Assembly: GCF_900106095.1 (NCBI RefSeq)
Contig: NZ_FNUD01000002.1
Location: 3,927,501 to 3,991,500 of the forward strand
Length of the DNA: 64,000 bases
Source of the DNA: Pseudomonas deceptionensis
GTDB taxonomy: Bacteria > Pseudomonadota > Gammaproteobacteria > Pseudomonadales > Pseudomonadaceae
Direction of reading: 5' to 3'
The position numbers and the translations under genes were made by a program. The notes under the pieces are model-generated. The model was not told the DNA's origin, did not search any database, and saw only the letters and a program-made list of their open reading frames with translations. Positions 44,251 through 53,384 of this stretch are shown here, piece by piece (positions within the stretch are counted from its first letter, which is position 1; every line of letters begins with the position of its first letter).

Positions 44251-44927
44251 TGCCCGATGCAATGCTGCCTGAATGGAACAAGGCTTATCGCATCATCAAC
44301 AGCGCGTTCCCGCCCATCAGCGTGTTTGAAGACACTCTGGACCCGGCAGACCTGGAGATTGCCTTTGCCCTCGAAAGCCTGACCAATGACCGGCTGCGTG
44401 ACACGGCGGGTTTGCTGGCCCGGGTCAGGCCCGAGGACCGGCTGTGCGGCGAGGGCTCAACTGCGGTGATGGCCGCCTTTACCCATATCGGCCGCGCCAG
44501 CCGCTTTACCGACGGCACTTATGGTGTGTACTACTGCGCCAGCAGCGTTGAGGCGGCAATCGCCGAAACCTGCTTTCATCAGGAGCAGTTCTGGCGGGCC
44601 ACCCAGGAGCCCGGCATTGAGATCACCATGCGCACCTACATCAACCAGGTGCTGCAACCGATGATCGACATCCGCGCCGAGTCCGGCTTGCACCAACCAT
44701 CACCTTCCAGTTACGGCCTCTGCCAGGCTTTCGCCCGCCCCCTGCGTGAAGAACGTGCCTGGGGCCTGCTCTACAACAGCATGCGGCTTGATGGCCACGA
44801 ATGCGTGGCAGCGTTCCGCCCGCCAGCGCTCTCGCTGCCGGTGCAGGGCCCGCATTTTCGCTATGTGTGGGACGACAGGTCGCAAACCATCGCCTGGGTG
44901 TTGCAGGTCAGTGAAGTGGTGCGTTGA
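44250..44927 (+). CDS. RES-domain toxin
   Basis: A 225-residue RES-domain protein. The family depletes NAD+ (NAD+ phosphorolysis or hydrolysis) or ADP-ribosylates a target, as in MbcT and ParT. The conserved R, E and S are in KAYRIINSAF, AAIAETCFHQEQF and the LLYNS segment. GVYYCASSVEAAIAE is the signature block. It is slightly longer than small RES toxins. Overlap with the antitoxin gene gives tight coupling. Confidence 0.92.
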   Translation: MPDAMLPEWNKAYRIINSAFPPISVFEDTLDPADLEIAFALESLTNDRLRDTAGLLARVRPEDRLCGEGSTAVMAAFTHIGRASRFTDGTYGVYYCASSVEAAIAETCFHQEQFWRATQEPGIEITMRTYINQVLQPMIDIRAESGLHQPSPSSYGLCQAFARPLREERAWGLLYNSMRLDGHECVAAFRPPALSLPVQGPHFRYVWDDRSQTIAWVLQVSEVVR

Positions 44928-44945
44928 AACCGCGATGGCACGACC

Positions 44946-45170
44946 TTATAGGGTGTACTGCTTGAACAGTTCTTCCTTGATGATCAGCAGCGCGTCTTCG
45001 TAGTAGCGCTCGCCCCGGGCCTCGCTGAGCAATACAGAGCGCACACTGCCCTCGCCTTCGCCGGGGATGTGCTCACAGGTCAGGTAGAACTCAGCGGTTT
45101 CGGGCATGAATTCCAGGTAGTAAAACAACTCGCGACCTTCTCGGTGCCAGTAACCAATTTCTCTGCGCAT
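44946..45170 (-). CDS. Small protein of unknown function
   Basis: A 74-residue acidic soluble protein (REIGYWHREGRELFYYLEFM). I recognise no family. The ATG at 45170 is preceded by AAGGAACTCCC, a good ribosome site. It is convergent with the toxin gene. The next regulator gene ends 67 bases further on, on the same strand. Confidence 0.72.
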   Translation of the reverse strand: MRREIGYWHREGRELFYYLEFMPETAEFYLTCEHIPGEGEGSVRSVLLSEARGERYYEDALLIIKEELFKQYTL

Positions 45171-45237
45171 GGGAGTTCCTTGAGCAATGCGGGCGCCCAA
45201 GGATACACAAGACCCGTGTGAGCAGCGTGCGACAGGT

Positions 45238-46575
45238 TTATCGCCTGCCCGCAATCCGCTCCAGTGCCACTTTCAGATCCTGGACACTGGCTGCCGCTGT
45301 CAGGCTGATGCGCACCGCATTGGTCGCGGTGGGTTTGACCGCAAATACATCCGCAGGCACCACATCAACCCCCGCGGCGCGGCAAGCCTCGGCAAGCGCG
45401 CTCTCACCCTCGCCCACCGTCAGCCAGATATGGGGCGAAGGGGTCTGTGTCTGATACATCCAAGGGCCCAGGATCTTTTTTGCCAGCCGCCAGCGTCGGG
45501 CAACTTCCCGGGTTTGCCACTGCACACGCGTTTGCGCAGTGCCGTCGCCGATCCATTGGCAAGCAATGGCCATGCACAGTGGCGATACTCCCCAGTGCGC
45601 CGACTGGGCATAGGGATCAATGCGGCCCAGCAGTTGAGGGCTCGCTACGATCCATCCCAAACGTACGCCCGCCGCAACGGTCTTGGACAGGCTGCTGACC
45701 AGCACCGCGAGCTCGGGCAGAAAACGGTACAGCGGCGGGCTGTCGGTAAGTGCCCCGTACACGTCATCTTCAATCACCATGACCCCGTGACGCCGGGCGA
45801 CGTGGGCAATCGCTTGTTTGCGCTCAAGGCTCATCACCGCCGAGGTCGGGTTTTGCAGGGTCGGCGTCAGTACGGCAATCCGTGCGCCCGTGGCGCGGAT
45901 CATCCGGTCAAAGTCCTCCGGCACGATGCCCTCCCGGTCGAGCGCTACCCCGTGCATCGGCAGGCGCAGCTGCGCGCAGGCGGCCTTTATCCCCGGCGCG
46001 GTAAAGGCTTCAACCAGCACCGGATCACCGGCTTGGCACAGTGACAACAACACGGTGAACAACCCTTGCTGGGCGCCGGTACAGAGCATGACGTTATCCA
46101 CCGTCAGGTCCAGCCCGCGGCCCTTGAACCAGAGTGCGCCCTGCACACGCGCCCGGAGCAGATCCACCGCACTCAGGTAGCCCTGCAAACGGACCGCCTG
46201 GCGGCTGTCGAGTAACCAGGACAAGGCCTGTGCATCCGTTTCACCGAGGTGGTCGATGGCCGGGACATTGGTCCTCAGATCGATTCGCGTCGCCTGTTCA
46301 TCGGCGTGTTGCAGCCTGAACAGGGTTGCCTCCTGACTGCCCGACAGGACATAGGTGCCACGGCCCACCTCACCCGAAACCAGATGTCGACGCGCCGCCT
46401 CCCGATACGCCTGCATCGTGGTGCTGGGGTTCCAGCCCAGCGCCCAGGCCAGTCGCCGCTGGGGCGGCAAACGGGCGCCGGGTTGCAGTTCACCGCACGC
46501 GATGGCCTGGGCAATGGCTTCGACCAGCGCCAGGTAACGGGGCTGGGCAGTGTCGTTGAGCGTCGGTATCCACAT
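45238..46575 (-). CDS. MocR-family transcriptional regulator (GntR/aminotransferase)
   Basis: A 445-residue fusion. The N-terminal winged helix (about residues 10-75; AIAQAIACGELQPGARLPPQ) is GntR-like. The C-terminal part is a fold-type I aminotransferase-like domain with the PLP lysine in SSLSKTVAAGVRLGW. MocR proteins use PLP and an amino-acid or aldehyde effector and mostly control a neighbouring PLP enzyme. It diverges from the dehydratase gene at 46661 and is probably its regulator. Confidence 0.93.
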   Translation of the reverse strand: MWIPTLNDTAQPRYLALVEAIAQAIACGELQPGARLPPQRRLAWALGWNPSTTMQAYREAARRHLVSGEVGRGTYVLSGSQEATLFRLQHADEQATRIDLRTNVPAIDHLGETDAQALSWLLDSRQAVRLQGYLSAVDLLRARVQGALWFKGRGLDLTVDNVMLCTGAQQGLFTVLLSLCQAGDPVLVEAFTAPGIKAACAQLRLPMHGVALDREGIVPEDFDRMIRATGARIAVLTPTLQNPTSAVMSLERKQAIAHVARRHGVMVIEDDVYGALTDSPPLYRFLPELAVLVSSLSKTVAAGVRLGWIVASPQLLGRIDPYAQSAHWGVSPLCMAIACQWIGDGTAQTRVQWQTREVARRWRLAKKILGPWMYQTQTPSPHIWLTVGEGESALAEACRAAGVDVVPADVFAVKPTATNAVRISLTAAASVQDLKVALERIAGRR

Positions 46576-46583
46576 TTATTGTT

Positions 46584-46615
46584 GGCCATGCAATATAAGG
46601 GTCGGCCCATACAAT
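46584..46615. promoter_or_regulatory. Direct repeat in the MocR-dehydratase gap
   Basis: GGCCATGCAAT (46584-46594) and GGCCCATACAAT (46604-46615), about two helical turns apart. MocR regulators bind direct repeats of this kind between divergent genes. The operator role is inferred. Confidence 0.45.
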
Positions 46616-46660
46616 GCGTTGTGCCTAGAATCGAGTCAAACCCCTCGATGACGGTGCGCC

Positions 46661-47638
46661 ATGTTTGATTTGAATGCCCTTCGCCTTGCAGCACACGCCG
46701 TGCACCAGACCCTGGCACCCACCCCGCAGCTGGCCTGGCCTTTGCTGGCTGATCGCCTGGGTTGCACCGTGTGGGTCAAACATGAAAACCACACGCCTAC
46801 CGGCGCATTCAAAGTGCGCGGCGGGTTGCTGTATGTGCAGGGTTTGCTCGCCCGGGAGCCACAGACCAAAGGGCTGGTCACCGCCACCCGCGGCAACCAC
46901 GGGCAAAGCCTGGCGCTGGCGGCCCGAAGCATGGGGCTGTCGATCCGTATCGTGGTGCCCGAAGGCAACTCACTGGAAAAAAACGCCGCCATGCGAGCCC
47001 TGGGCGCGACAGTGATTGAGTGCGGCAAAGACTTCGATGAGGCGCGGGCCGAAGCCGCAGCATTGGCCAACACCCATCAATGGCATCTGGTGCCCGCCTT
47101 TCACCCCGATCTGATTCGCGGGGTGGCCACCTATGCGCTGGAGCTGTTTGAAGCCGTGGAAGAGCTGGACACGGTGTATGTCCCCATTGGCATGGGCTCA
47201 GGGATTTGCGGGTTGATCCAGGCCCGTGACCTGCTGGGCCTGAATACCGAGATCGTGGGCGTGGTGTCTGCCCATGCCGACGCCTTTGCACAAAGCTTCG
47301 AACAGGGCCGCGTAGTCTGCACAGACTCGGCCCACACCTTTGCCGACGGCCTGGCCTGCCGCCAGCCGCTGCCTGAAGCCCTGGCCATTATTGCCCAAGG
47401 CGCGGCACGGGTGATTCGGGTATCGGACCGGGAGATCGAACACGCCATCAGGGTCTACCATGAAACCACCCACAACACCGCCGAAGGGGCCGGTGCCGCG
47501 GCGCTGGCCGGGTTGATCCGTGAGCAATCGCAGCAACAGGGCCGACGGGTTGCCCTGATCCTGAGCGGGGCCAATATTGACCGGCAGCTGTATGCCGGGA
47601 TTCTGGCCGACGGTGTTGAACCTTCTGCCCAACTGTAG
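46661..47638 (+). CDS. Threonine dehydratase-like PLP enzyme
   Basis: A 325-residue fold-type II PLP enzyme. The PLP lysine is Lys51 in TGAFKVRGG. Other motifs are TRGNHGQSLALAA, PIGMGSGICGLIQ (phosphate loop) and LILSGANID. There is no C-terminal regulatory (ACT) domain, so it is of the catabolic type, acting on L-threonine, L-serine or a hydroxy-amino acid. It is divergent from the mocR gene and 17 bases before the GNAT gene. Confidence 0.9.
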   Translation: MFDLNALRLAAHAVHQTLAPTPQLAWPLLADRLGCTVWVKHENHTPTGAFKVRGGLLYVQGLLAREPQTKGLVTATRGNHGQSLALAARSMGLSIRIVVPEGNSLEKNAAMRALGATVIECGKDFDEARAEAAALANTHQWHLVPAFHPDLIRGVATYALELFEAVEELDTVYVPIGMGSGICGLIQARDLLGLNTEIVGVVSAHADAFAQSFEQGRVVCTDSAHTFADGLACRQPLPEALAIIAQGAARVIRVSDREIEHAIRVYHETTHNTAEGAGAAALAGLIREQSQQQGRRVALILSGANIDRQLYAGILADGVEPSAQL

Positions 47639-47655
47639 AAATACAAGGAGCCTGC

Positions 47656-48111
47656 ATGCAGTGCCAGATTCGACGCGCCCTCGCCCATGATGCTCAAGCC
47701 ATCAGCAAAGTGGTGATCGCCGCCTTGCGTGAATCCAATGCCCGGGACTATTCACCCGAGGTGATCGCCCAGGTCGAGCAGCACTTCTGCCCGGCCGCGA
47801 TCCTGACACTGATGAAGCAACGCCAGATGTACGTGGCCGTTGTCGAGCAACACGTGGTCGGCACCGCCAGCCTGGATCAGGCCGTGGTACGCAGTGTGTT
47901 CGTCAGCCCGCGGCATCAGGGGCGCGGGATCGGCCAGCGATTAATGGCACGTCTCAAGGAAGTCGCCACGGCGGCGCAAGTCGAAGAGTTGCGGGTGCCC
48001 TCATCGCTGACCGCCGAATCGTTCTACGCGCAACTGGGTTTTCAAAAAGTCCGCGATGAGTTTCACGGGGCCGAGCGCACAGTGATCATGGCCTTGCGTC
48101 TGGACGCCTGA
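47656..48111 (+). CDS. GNAT-family N-acetyltransferase
   Basis: A 151-residue acetyltransferase. The acetyl-CoA loop is RHQGRGIGQRLM (Q/R-x-x-G-x-G/A), with the preceding strand SVFVSPR and the C-terminal FYAQLGFQKVR. It follows the dehydratase by 17 bases in a likely operon. The substrate, perhaps an amino acid or amine related to the dehydratase, is unknown. Confidence 0.9.
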   Translation: MQCQIRRALAHDAQAISKVVIAALRESNARDYSPEVIAQVEQHFCPAAILTLMKQRQMYVAVVEQHVVGTASLDQAVVRSVFVSPRHQGRGIGQRLMARLKEVATAAQVEELRVPSSLTAESFYAQLGFQKVRDEFHGAERTVIMALRLDA

Positions 48112-48136
48112 ATCATCACGCGGCTATGCTGCCCCA

Positions 48137-48538
48137 ATGACTCCCTCAACGGTGCTTCGCTCACCCTGCCCTCCCGGCGCCTGCATTTGCGAGCGGGAAC
48201 AGCTGTTGGCGGCGCCAGACAGCGACCTGCGCATCTTCAGCCTCACACGCCAGGCCGAGAAGGTGCTGCTGGATCGATTGGAAAATATTCAAAGCCTGAG
48301 CGATCTGGAGCATCTGCGCCGCCGCATGCGCGAGCAATTGGGGATTGAGGTGCTGATCGACCCGGGGGTCACTGAAGTTCGCACCATGCGAGGCATTGCC
48401 ATTCGCTTGGCCGAGCAGCCGGGGCTTTGCCGCAAAACACGACAAGCCATCCCGGCCGCCATTCGCCGGGCCCTGGAAAAAAACCCCGAAATCGCCTACA
48501 AATTACTGGATGATCAAGGGCTGTTCCGTGACACCTGA
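48137..48538 (+). CDS. Conserved protein of unknown function with Cys cluster
   Basis: A 133-residue soluble protein, starting with a Cys-rich CPPGACICERE segment (three cysteines in eight residues) that could bind metal. The middle is helical (KVLLDRLENIQSLSDLEHLR). I recognise no family. There is no strong ribosome site. It follows the GNAT gene by 25 bases. Confidence 0.68.
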   Translation: MTPSTVLRSPCPPGACICEREQLLAAPDSDLRIFSLTRQAEKVLLDRLENIQSLSDLEHLRRRMREQLGIEVLIDPGVTEVRTMRGIAIRLAEQPGLCRKTRQAIPAAIRRALEKNPEIAYKLLDDQGLFRDT

Positions 48539-48662
48539 AACAGCTCTCGCAAGGGCCTTTGGCCATGAAATAGCCGTATTTTGCAGCAGATACATGATTT
48601 AACTTGCCATAACCCGAATGGCTGCCATATAAGCGCGTCTTTTAAATTAAACGAGTCATACC

Positions 48663-49019
48663 ATGAGTGCCGGATTCACCGAGGACGACATGCGCAGAGC
48701 GCTCGGCCTTGACCTACCTGCTGCCCCTGTTCAACCCGAGGTCGAAGCGGCCCCGGCCAAAGTCGCGCCAGCCCCCAAGCCTGCCCCGAAGAAAGTTGCT
48801 GCCCCTGCCCCGGCGCAATCACCTGCGCCCAAAAAACGCAGCGGCCCGATCCTTCGCGTCACGATGCGGGTAACCAAAGTGTTCGACGGCGAAGAAACCC
48901 TGTTCGTGCACGACTCCAAGGACCTGAGCCGGTTCAATGCCGAACAAGAGGCCAAAAAGGCACTGGCCAAGGCCGGCTTCAAATACTTTGAACTCTCGTC
49001 CATCGTGTCTGTGGACTGA
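48663..49019 (+). CDS. Conserved protein with Ala/Pro/Lys-rich linker
   Basis: A 118-residue protein. Residues 1-15 (FTEDDMRRALGLD) form a short helix; about 20-60 is low-complexity Ala/Pro/Lys; 60-118 is a compact domain (RSGPILRVTMRVTKVF, then FNAEQEAKKALAKAGFKYF). The layout suggests a flexible tether between two binding parts. The 123-base gap before it holds its promoter. No family recognised. Confidence 0.78.
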   Translation: MSAGFTEDDMRRALGLDLPAAPVQPEVEAAPAKVAPAPKPAPKKVAAPAPAQSPAPKKRSGPILRVTMRVTKVFDGEETLFVHDSKDLSRFNAEQEAKKALAKAGFKYFELSSIVSVD

Positions 49020-49082
49020 CGTTAAGTCATCAACCTGCCCGGCAAACGTCAGGCCCCTCGCGCCCATCCAAGGAGCCCGTAC

Positions 49083-49637
49083 ATGCAATCCCAACCCCTG
49101 AACGCCAGCGACTTTGAAGTGATCGAAAACACGCTGCTCAAATACGGCGACGATCACTCTGTCCTCAACCCTTCAGAACTGGACGGCTACTTCACGGCCC
49201 TGGTTTCGAGCCCGACACGGGTGGATATCGCCGATTGGTTCCCGGCGATCTGGGGCGGTCAGAACCCGGCCTGGCAAACCCCGCAGGAAGCCAAGCAGTT
49301 CATCGAGTTGAGCGTGCGCCACATCAACACCCTTGCCAGGCAACTGGCCGAGGACAGCGTTGCATTCGCTCCCCGCTTCGAACAGACCGAGCACCTGGGG
49401 CAAGACGTGACGCTGGCTGAAGAGTGGTGCTTCGGTTACACCCGCGCAGTTGCTATCTGCAACTGGCCGGCATTGCCTGCACCCCAGGCCATCCTGCTGC
49501 AAGCCATTGCCGATTGTGCCGAGCAGGACAACTTCGAACTGCCCGAAGACCTGGACGTGGTGGCTCATCAGCAAGCTGTTGCCGCCATTGCGCCGGCTGC
49601 ACGGGCACTGCATGACTTCTGGTTGAGCCAGCGCTGA
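49083..49637 (+). CDS. UPF0149/YecA-family protein
   Basis: A 184-residue protein matching the UPF0149 fold (NPSELDGYFTALVSSPTRVD, EEWCFGYTRAVAI). The C-terminal SEC-C zinc motif found in some members is absent. The function is not known. It is followed 3 bases later by the next gene, so they are co-transcribed. Confidence 0.85.
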   Translation: MQSQPLNASDFEVIENTLLKYGDDHSVLNPSELDGYFTALVSSPTRVDIADWFPAIWGGQNPAWQTPQEAKQFIELSVRHINTLARQLAEDSVAFAPRFEQTEHLGQDVTLAEEWCFGYTRAVAICNWPALPAPQAILLQAIADCAEQDNFELPEDLDVVAHQQAVAAIAPAARALHDFWLSQR

Positions 49638-49640
49638 TCC

Positions 49641-50321
49641 ATGACCACCCTCACCCACTTCGACACCCCGGTCAGCGAGCCGATCAACAGCCAGATCCTG
49701 CAGCTGGTGGTCGACCACCTCACCGACATCAGCGCGATGGAAATCGCGCCGAGCAACCTGCTGTACAGCATTTATCAATATGCCATTGGCTTTGAAGTGC
49801 ACCTGTACCTGCAAGCCCTTGGCGGGTCCAAGGGTATTGCGGTTGAGCTGATCGTCGCGACCGACGCTCAAGACCCACTGAAGGTGACCGGCTTCGCTCT
49901 GTACCTGCCGACCAAGGATGACCCGCAGGCCTGCGCCATCGCCTACATGGCAGAACTGGCCAGCCATCGCCATCTGGGTGTCACCCGGGCAATGGTGCAA
50001 GAAGTGGTGCGCCGCTACCCCCATACCGAACTGAGCTGTTCAGTGGCCAGGGTAGCGGCGTTTCAAGCCATGGGTTTGCAAGTCATCGGTACCCGCGGCC
50101 CGCAAGTACTGATGAACACCCGCGACCACAGCAGCGATGGCTTGACGGGCGTTCTCGACGTGGCAGCGATCTACAACTCCACTGAAGTGCGCCAGATCCA
50201 TACCTACCTGCTGCAACGCAACGGCAAAAAGGCGATGCTCGACGCGGAAAAAAAACGTGACCGTCAAATCGACCAGCTGACGGCCAGGGCCAAAGCCTTC
50301 GTGGCCCAGGCAAAAGACTAA
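49641..50321 (+). CDS. Conserved protein, possibly acetyltransferase-like
   Basis: A 226-residue soluble protein. The middle (DPLKVTGFALYLPTKDDPQA, LASHRHLGVTRAMVQEVV) has the look of a GNAT fold but no clear acetyl-CoA loop. The C-terminus is a charged helix (KKAMLDAEKKRDRQIDQL), perhaps a coiled coil. It is in an operon with the UPF0149 gene. Function unknown. Confidence 0.72.
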   Translation: MTTLTHFDTPVSEPINSQILQLVVDHLTDISAMEIAPSNLLYSIYQYAIGFEVHLYLQALGGSKGIAVELIVATDAQDPLKVTGFALYLPTKDDPQACAIAYMAELASHRHLGVTRAMVQEVVRRYPHTELSCSVARVAAFQAMGLQVIGTRGPQVLMNTRDHSSDGLTGVLDVAAIYNSTEVRQIHTYLLQRNGKKAMLDAEKKRDRQIDQLTARAKAFVAQAKD

Positions 50322-50370
50322 AAAGCAGAAATAACGCATCATGGGCGCACTCCGCTTAGAGGGAACCTAA

Positions 50371-51222
50371 ATGCGTACTCACTTTACCCTGGCCCGCCTC
50401 GGTGCCTTGACCCTGGGTCTGGCGTTTGGCCCTTGGGCCTTCGCCAGCGAAGAGTCGCAACTGATCGAGTCAATCAATGCCTGGCGCAGCCAGATCCAGC
50501 TGTGCGGGGGGCAGCCCTCCCAAGAGCTGCCGCCGTTGTCGGCGGACACCCGGCTGATACTGCCGGCCAGCAGCTTCGGGGATCTGCAGCAAGCACTCGG
50601 ACGGGCTGCGTACCCGATGGTCAACGTGCAGGCGATCAATCTCTCCGGCCCCCGCGATGCCCAGGCCGCCATGAAGGCCGTGCAGGAAAGCTTCTGTCGC
50701 GTGGTGCTGGACCCTCAGTTTGTCGATATCGGCGTCAGCCATGACCAGCGCGACTGGCGCATCGTGCTGGCCCGCCCGCTGCTGGCGGCACGCTTGGGCG
50801 ACTGGCAAGCCGAAGGCCGCAAGGTACTTGAAATGCTCAACAGCGCCCGCACCCAGCCACGCCAGTGCGGCACCCAAGCCTTCGGCCCTGCAGCCCCGCT
50901 GACCTGGAGTGCCCCGCTGGCAACCGCCGCCGAAACCCATTCGCGGGACATGGCCAATAACAACTACTTCGATCACAAAGGTCGCGATGGCTCTACACCA
51001 GGCGATCGCGCTGAACTGGCGGGTTATGACGCGCAACAGATCGGTGAAAATATCGCGGCCGGACAAGACACCACGCGCAAGCTGGTTGACGGCTGGCTGG
51101 CCAGCCCTGGCCATTGCGCCAACGTGATGAACCCGCAGTTTCGCGAGGTGGGTGCCGCCTATGCGGTAGACCCGAAGAGTGACGCAGGGATTTACTGGAC
51201 GGCGTTGTTCGGTACGCAGTAA
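50371..51222 (+). CDS. CAP-domain (SCP/PR-1) secreted protein
   Basis: A 283-residue exported protein with a signal peptide ending near AFASEE. The C-terminal CAP domain (about 150-283) contains AETHSRDMANNNYFDHKG, GENIAAGQDTT and ASPGHCANVMNPQFREVG, with the histidines that bind metal in this superfamily. The N-terminal part is specific to this group. Members act outside the cytoplasm; function uncertain, possibly lipid or peptide binding. A strong terminator follows. Confidence 0.9.
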   Translation: MRTHFTLARLGALTLGLAFGPWAFASEESQLIESINAWRSQIQLCGGQPSQELPPLSADTRLILPASSFGDLQQALGRAAYPMVNVQAINLSGPRDAQAAMKAVQESFCRVVLDPQFVDIGVSHDQRDWRIVLARPLLAARLGDWQAEGRKVLEMLNSARTQPRQCGTQAFGPAAPLTWSAPLATAAETHSRDMANNNYFDHKGRDGSTPGDRAELAGYDAQQIGENIAAGQDTTRKLVDGWLASPGHCANVMNPQFREVGAAYAVDPKSDAGIYWTALFGTQ

Positions 51223-51272
51223 ATGCGCAGAGGGAGTAGCGAAGGGATCTTGCGAGGATAAAGCGAACAAAG

Positions 51273-51310
51273 AAGCCCCACCCGACGGCCGTCAGGTGGG
51301 GCTTTTTTTT
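51273..51310 (+). terminator. Rho-independent terminator
   Basis: AAGCCCCACC, an 18-base stretch with inner pairing (GACGGCCGTC), then GGTGGGGCTTTTTTTT. It follows the CAP-domain gene. Its T-run overlaps the end of mqo on the opposite strand by two bases. Confidence 0.92.
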
Positions 51311-52955
51311 ACAGCGCCATGTCGGCCGCTGGGTTGCTTGGCGCAGGCTTGGCCGGCGCAGCAGGTGCTGCTGGTGTAGCGGTTGCTGCAGGGATCGCAG
51401 GCGGTGGAGTCAACTGCAGAACTTCAGCAGTGTATGCCCACTCCTGAGCAACGCGCTCAGGCGAACCGTTGAGCTTGGTGCCGTAGCTCGGCACGATCTG
51501 GTGCAGCTTGGCTTGCCACTCTGGCGTTGCAACCTTGTCCTTGAACACGGTTTCTAGCACGGTCAGCATGATCGGCGCAGCGGTAGAGGCACCCGGCGAT
51601 GCGCCCAGCAGACCTGCGATGCTGCCATCTTTGGCGCTGACAATCTCGGTACCGAGTTTCAGCACGCCGCCCTTCTCTTCATCACGCTTGATGATCTGAA
51701 CGCGCTGGCCGGCTTGCCACAGGCGCCAGTCTTCAGGCTTGGCGTTCGGGAAGTACTCTTTGAGAGCATTGAAGCGGTCTTCGTCGGACAACATCAGTTG
51801 GCCGGCCAGGTACTCAACCAGTGGGTACTGTTCGATACCGACTTTGGTCATTGGCCAGATGTTGTGGGTCGTAGTGCTGGTCAGCAGGTCGAAGTACGAG
51901 CCTTCTTTGAGGAACTTGGTGGAGAAGGTCGCGAACGGGCCAAACAGGATGACGCGCTTGCCATCCAGCACGCGGGTGTCCAGGTGAGGAACCGACATCG
52001 GTGGTGCGCCAACCGAAGCCTTACCGTAGGCCTTGGCCAAGTGCTGCTGGGCTACAGTCGGGTTTTCGGTGACCAGGAACGAGCCGCCAACCGGGAAGCC
52101 GGCGTATTCCTTGGCTTCTGGAATGCCGGACTTCTGCAGCAAGTGCAGTGCACCGCCGCCAGCGCCGATAAACACGAACTTGGCATCAGTTTCGGTCTTG
52201 GTGCCGTCTTTCAGGTTTTTGTACACCACACGCCATGAACCATCTTCATTGCGCTTGATGTCTTCAACTTCGCTCGACAGTTTCAGCGAGAAGTTAGGCT
52301 TGGTTTGCAGGTAGGCCGCAAACTGGCGCGTAATTTCGCCGAAGTTCACGTCGGTACCGATCGGGGACCAGGTGGCCGCGATTTTCTGGTTCGGGTCACG
52401 CCCTTCCATCATCAGCGGAACCCACTTCTTGATCTGAACCGGGTCTTCGGAGTACTGCATGCCCGCGAACAGAGGGCTGGCCTGCAGAGCTTCGTAGCGC
52501 TTCTTCAAGAACTTGATGTTGTCATCGCCCCACACAAAGCTCATGTGCGGAGTGGAGTTGATGAACGAACGCGGGTCTTTCAGAACACCGTTCTTGACCT
52601 GCCACGACCAGAACTGACGCGATACCTGGAAAGCTTCATTGATTTCAATGGCCTTCGGGATTTCAACGTTGCCGTTCTTGTCTTCAGGCGTGTAGTTCAA
52701 CTCGGCCAGGGCCGAGTGGCCCGTACCGGCGTTGTTCCAGCCGTTGGAGCTCTCAAGGGCAACGCCATCGAGACGTTCAATCATCTCCATGGACATGCCA
52801 GGTTCCAGCTCGTTGAGCCAGACACCCAAAGTAGCGCTCATGATGCCGCCACCGATCAGCAGCACGTCGACTTGTTTGGTCTCGGCAGCCTGCACGGACG
52901 AAAGTCCCATGGTCAGCGCCAGGCCCAGTAGCCCCTTATTCACTTTTTTGAACAT
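51309..52955 (-). CDS. mqo: Malate:quinone oxidoreductase with signal peptide
   Basis: FAD enzyme that oxidises malate to oxaloacetate and passes electrons to quinone. The protein has 548 residues. The core begins [20 protein letters not shown] and contains [31 protein letters not shown] segments and [13 protein letters not shown]. Two features are odd: an N-terminal hydrophobic signal-like segment ([20 protein letters not shown]) before the FAD motif, and a C-terminal Ala/Pro-rich tail of about 35 residues. Typical Mqo is cytoplasmic and peripheral. The start at 52955 includes the signal; alternatives upstream add 9 residues. Confidence 0.93.
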   Translation of the reverse strand: MFKKVNKGLLGLALTMGLSSVQAAETKQVDVLLIGGGIMSATLGVWLNELEPGMSMEMIERLDGVALESSNGWNNAGTGHSALAELNYTPEDKNGNVEIPKAIEINEAFQVSRQFWSWQVKNGVLKDPRSFINSTPHMSFVWGDDNIKFLKKRYEALQASPLFAGMQYSEDPVQIKKWVPLMMEGRDPNQKIAATWSPIGTDVNFGEITRQFAAYLQTKPNFSLKLSSEVEDIKRNEDGSWRVVYKNLKDGTKTETDAKFVFIGAGGGALHLLQKSGIPEAKEYAGFPVGGSFLVTENPTVAQQHLAKAYGKASVGAPPMSVPHLDTRVLDGKRVILFGPFATFSTKFLKEGSYFDLLTSTTTHNIWPMTKVGIEQYPLVEYLAGQLMLSDEDRFNALKEYFPNAKPEDWRLWQAGQRVQIIKRDEEKGGVLKLGTEIVSAKDGSIAGLLGASPGASTAAPIMLTVLETVFKDKVATPEWQAKLHQIVPSYGTKLNGSPERVAQEWAYTAEVLQLTPPPAIPAATATPAAPAAPAKPAPSNPAADMAL

Positions 52956-53384
52956 GTTGTAGTACCTAAGATAAAACGCCATCTACCCGGCACGCGGAGC
53001 ATGAAGTCCTTCGACCCACCACAGGCTTGTCGCCTGCAATCGAGTCATCCCTCAAGCCCGGAACGGGCAGATATATAAGGCCTGTGCACGTTACAGACCT
53101 CACTTTATGTACCTTGGGCGCTGATCTCTTGTTGGTTTTGGCTTCAGCTACTTGGGTGACATTTATGGTGTAACTAATGCGACTCCCTTAATGTCCGGCC
53201 TGCTCACAACTCCTTCCGGGAAGCTGCGTGGAAACGAAAATCCGGGGCGGCCAGCCGACTAGCCGCGACATTCTACCTCAGGCAGCACGGTGGGCGAAGT
53301 GCCAGCCGGGCTACAGAGGACAAATCCGGGCATAAAGCTCAGGTATAATCGCGCCTTTGCCCCGCCTATCAACAGGATTCACCC
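52956..53384. other. 429-base gap, promoters of mqo and the next gene
   Basis: No protein gene is seen. The stretch is of mixed composition with A+T-rich patches near 53090-53190 that fit promoter space for mqo on the minus strand, and a TATAAT near 53344 for the gene at 53385. No hairpin strong enough for a riboswitch call. Confidence 0.5.
53344..53349 (+). promoter_or_regulatory. Candidate -10 element
   Basis: TATAAT, 36 bases before the ATG at 53385. A matching -35 about 17 bases upstream is poor (CAAATC), so this is a tentative sigma-70 site. Confidence 0.4.
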
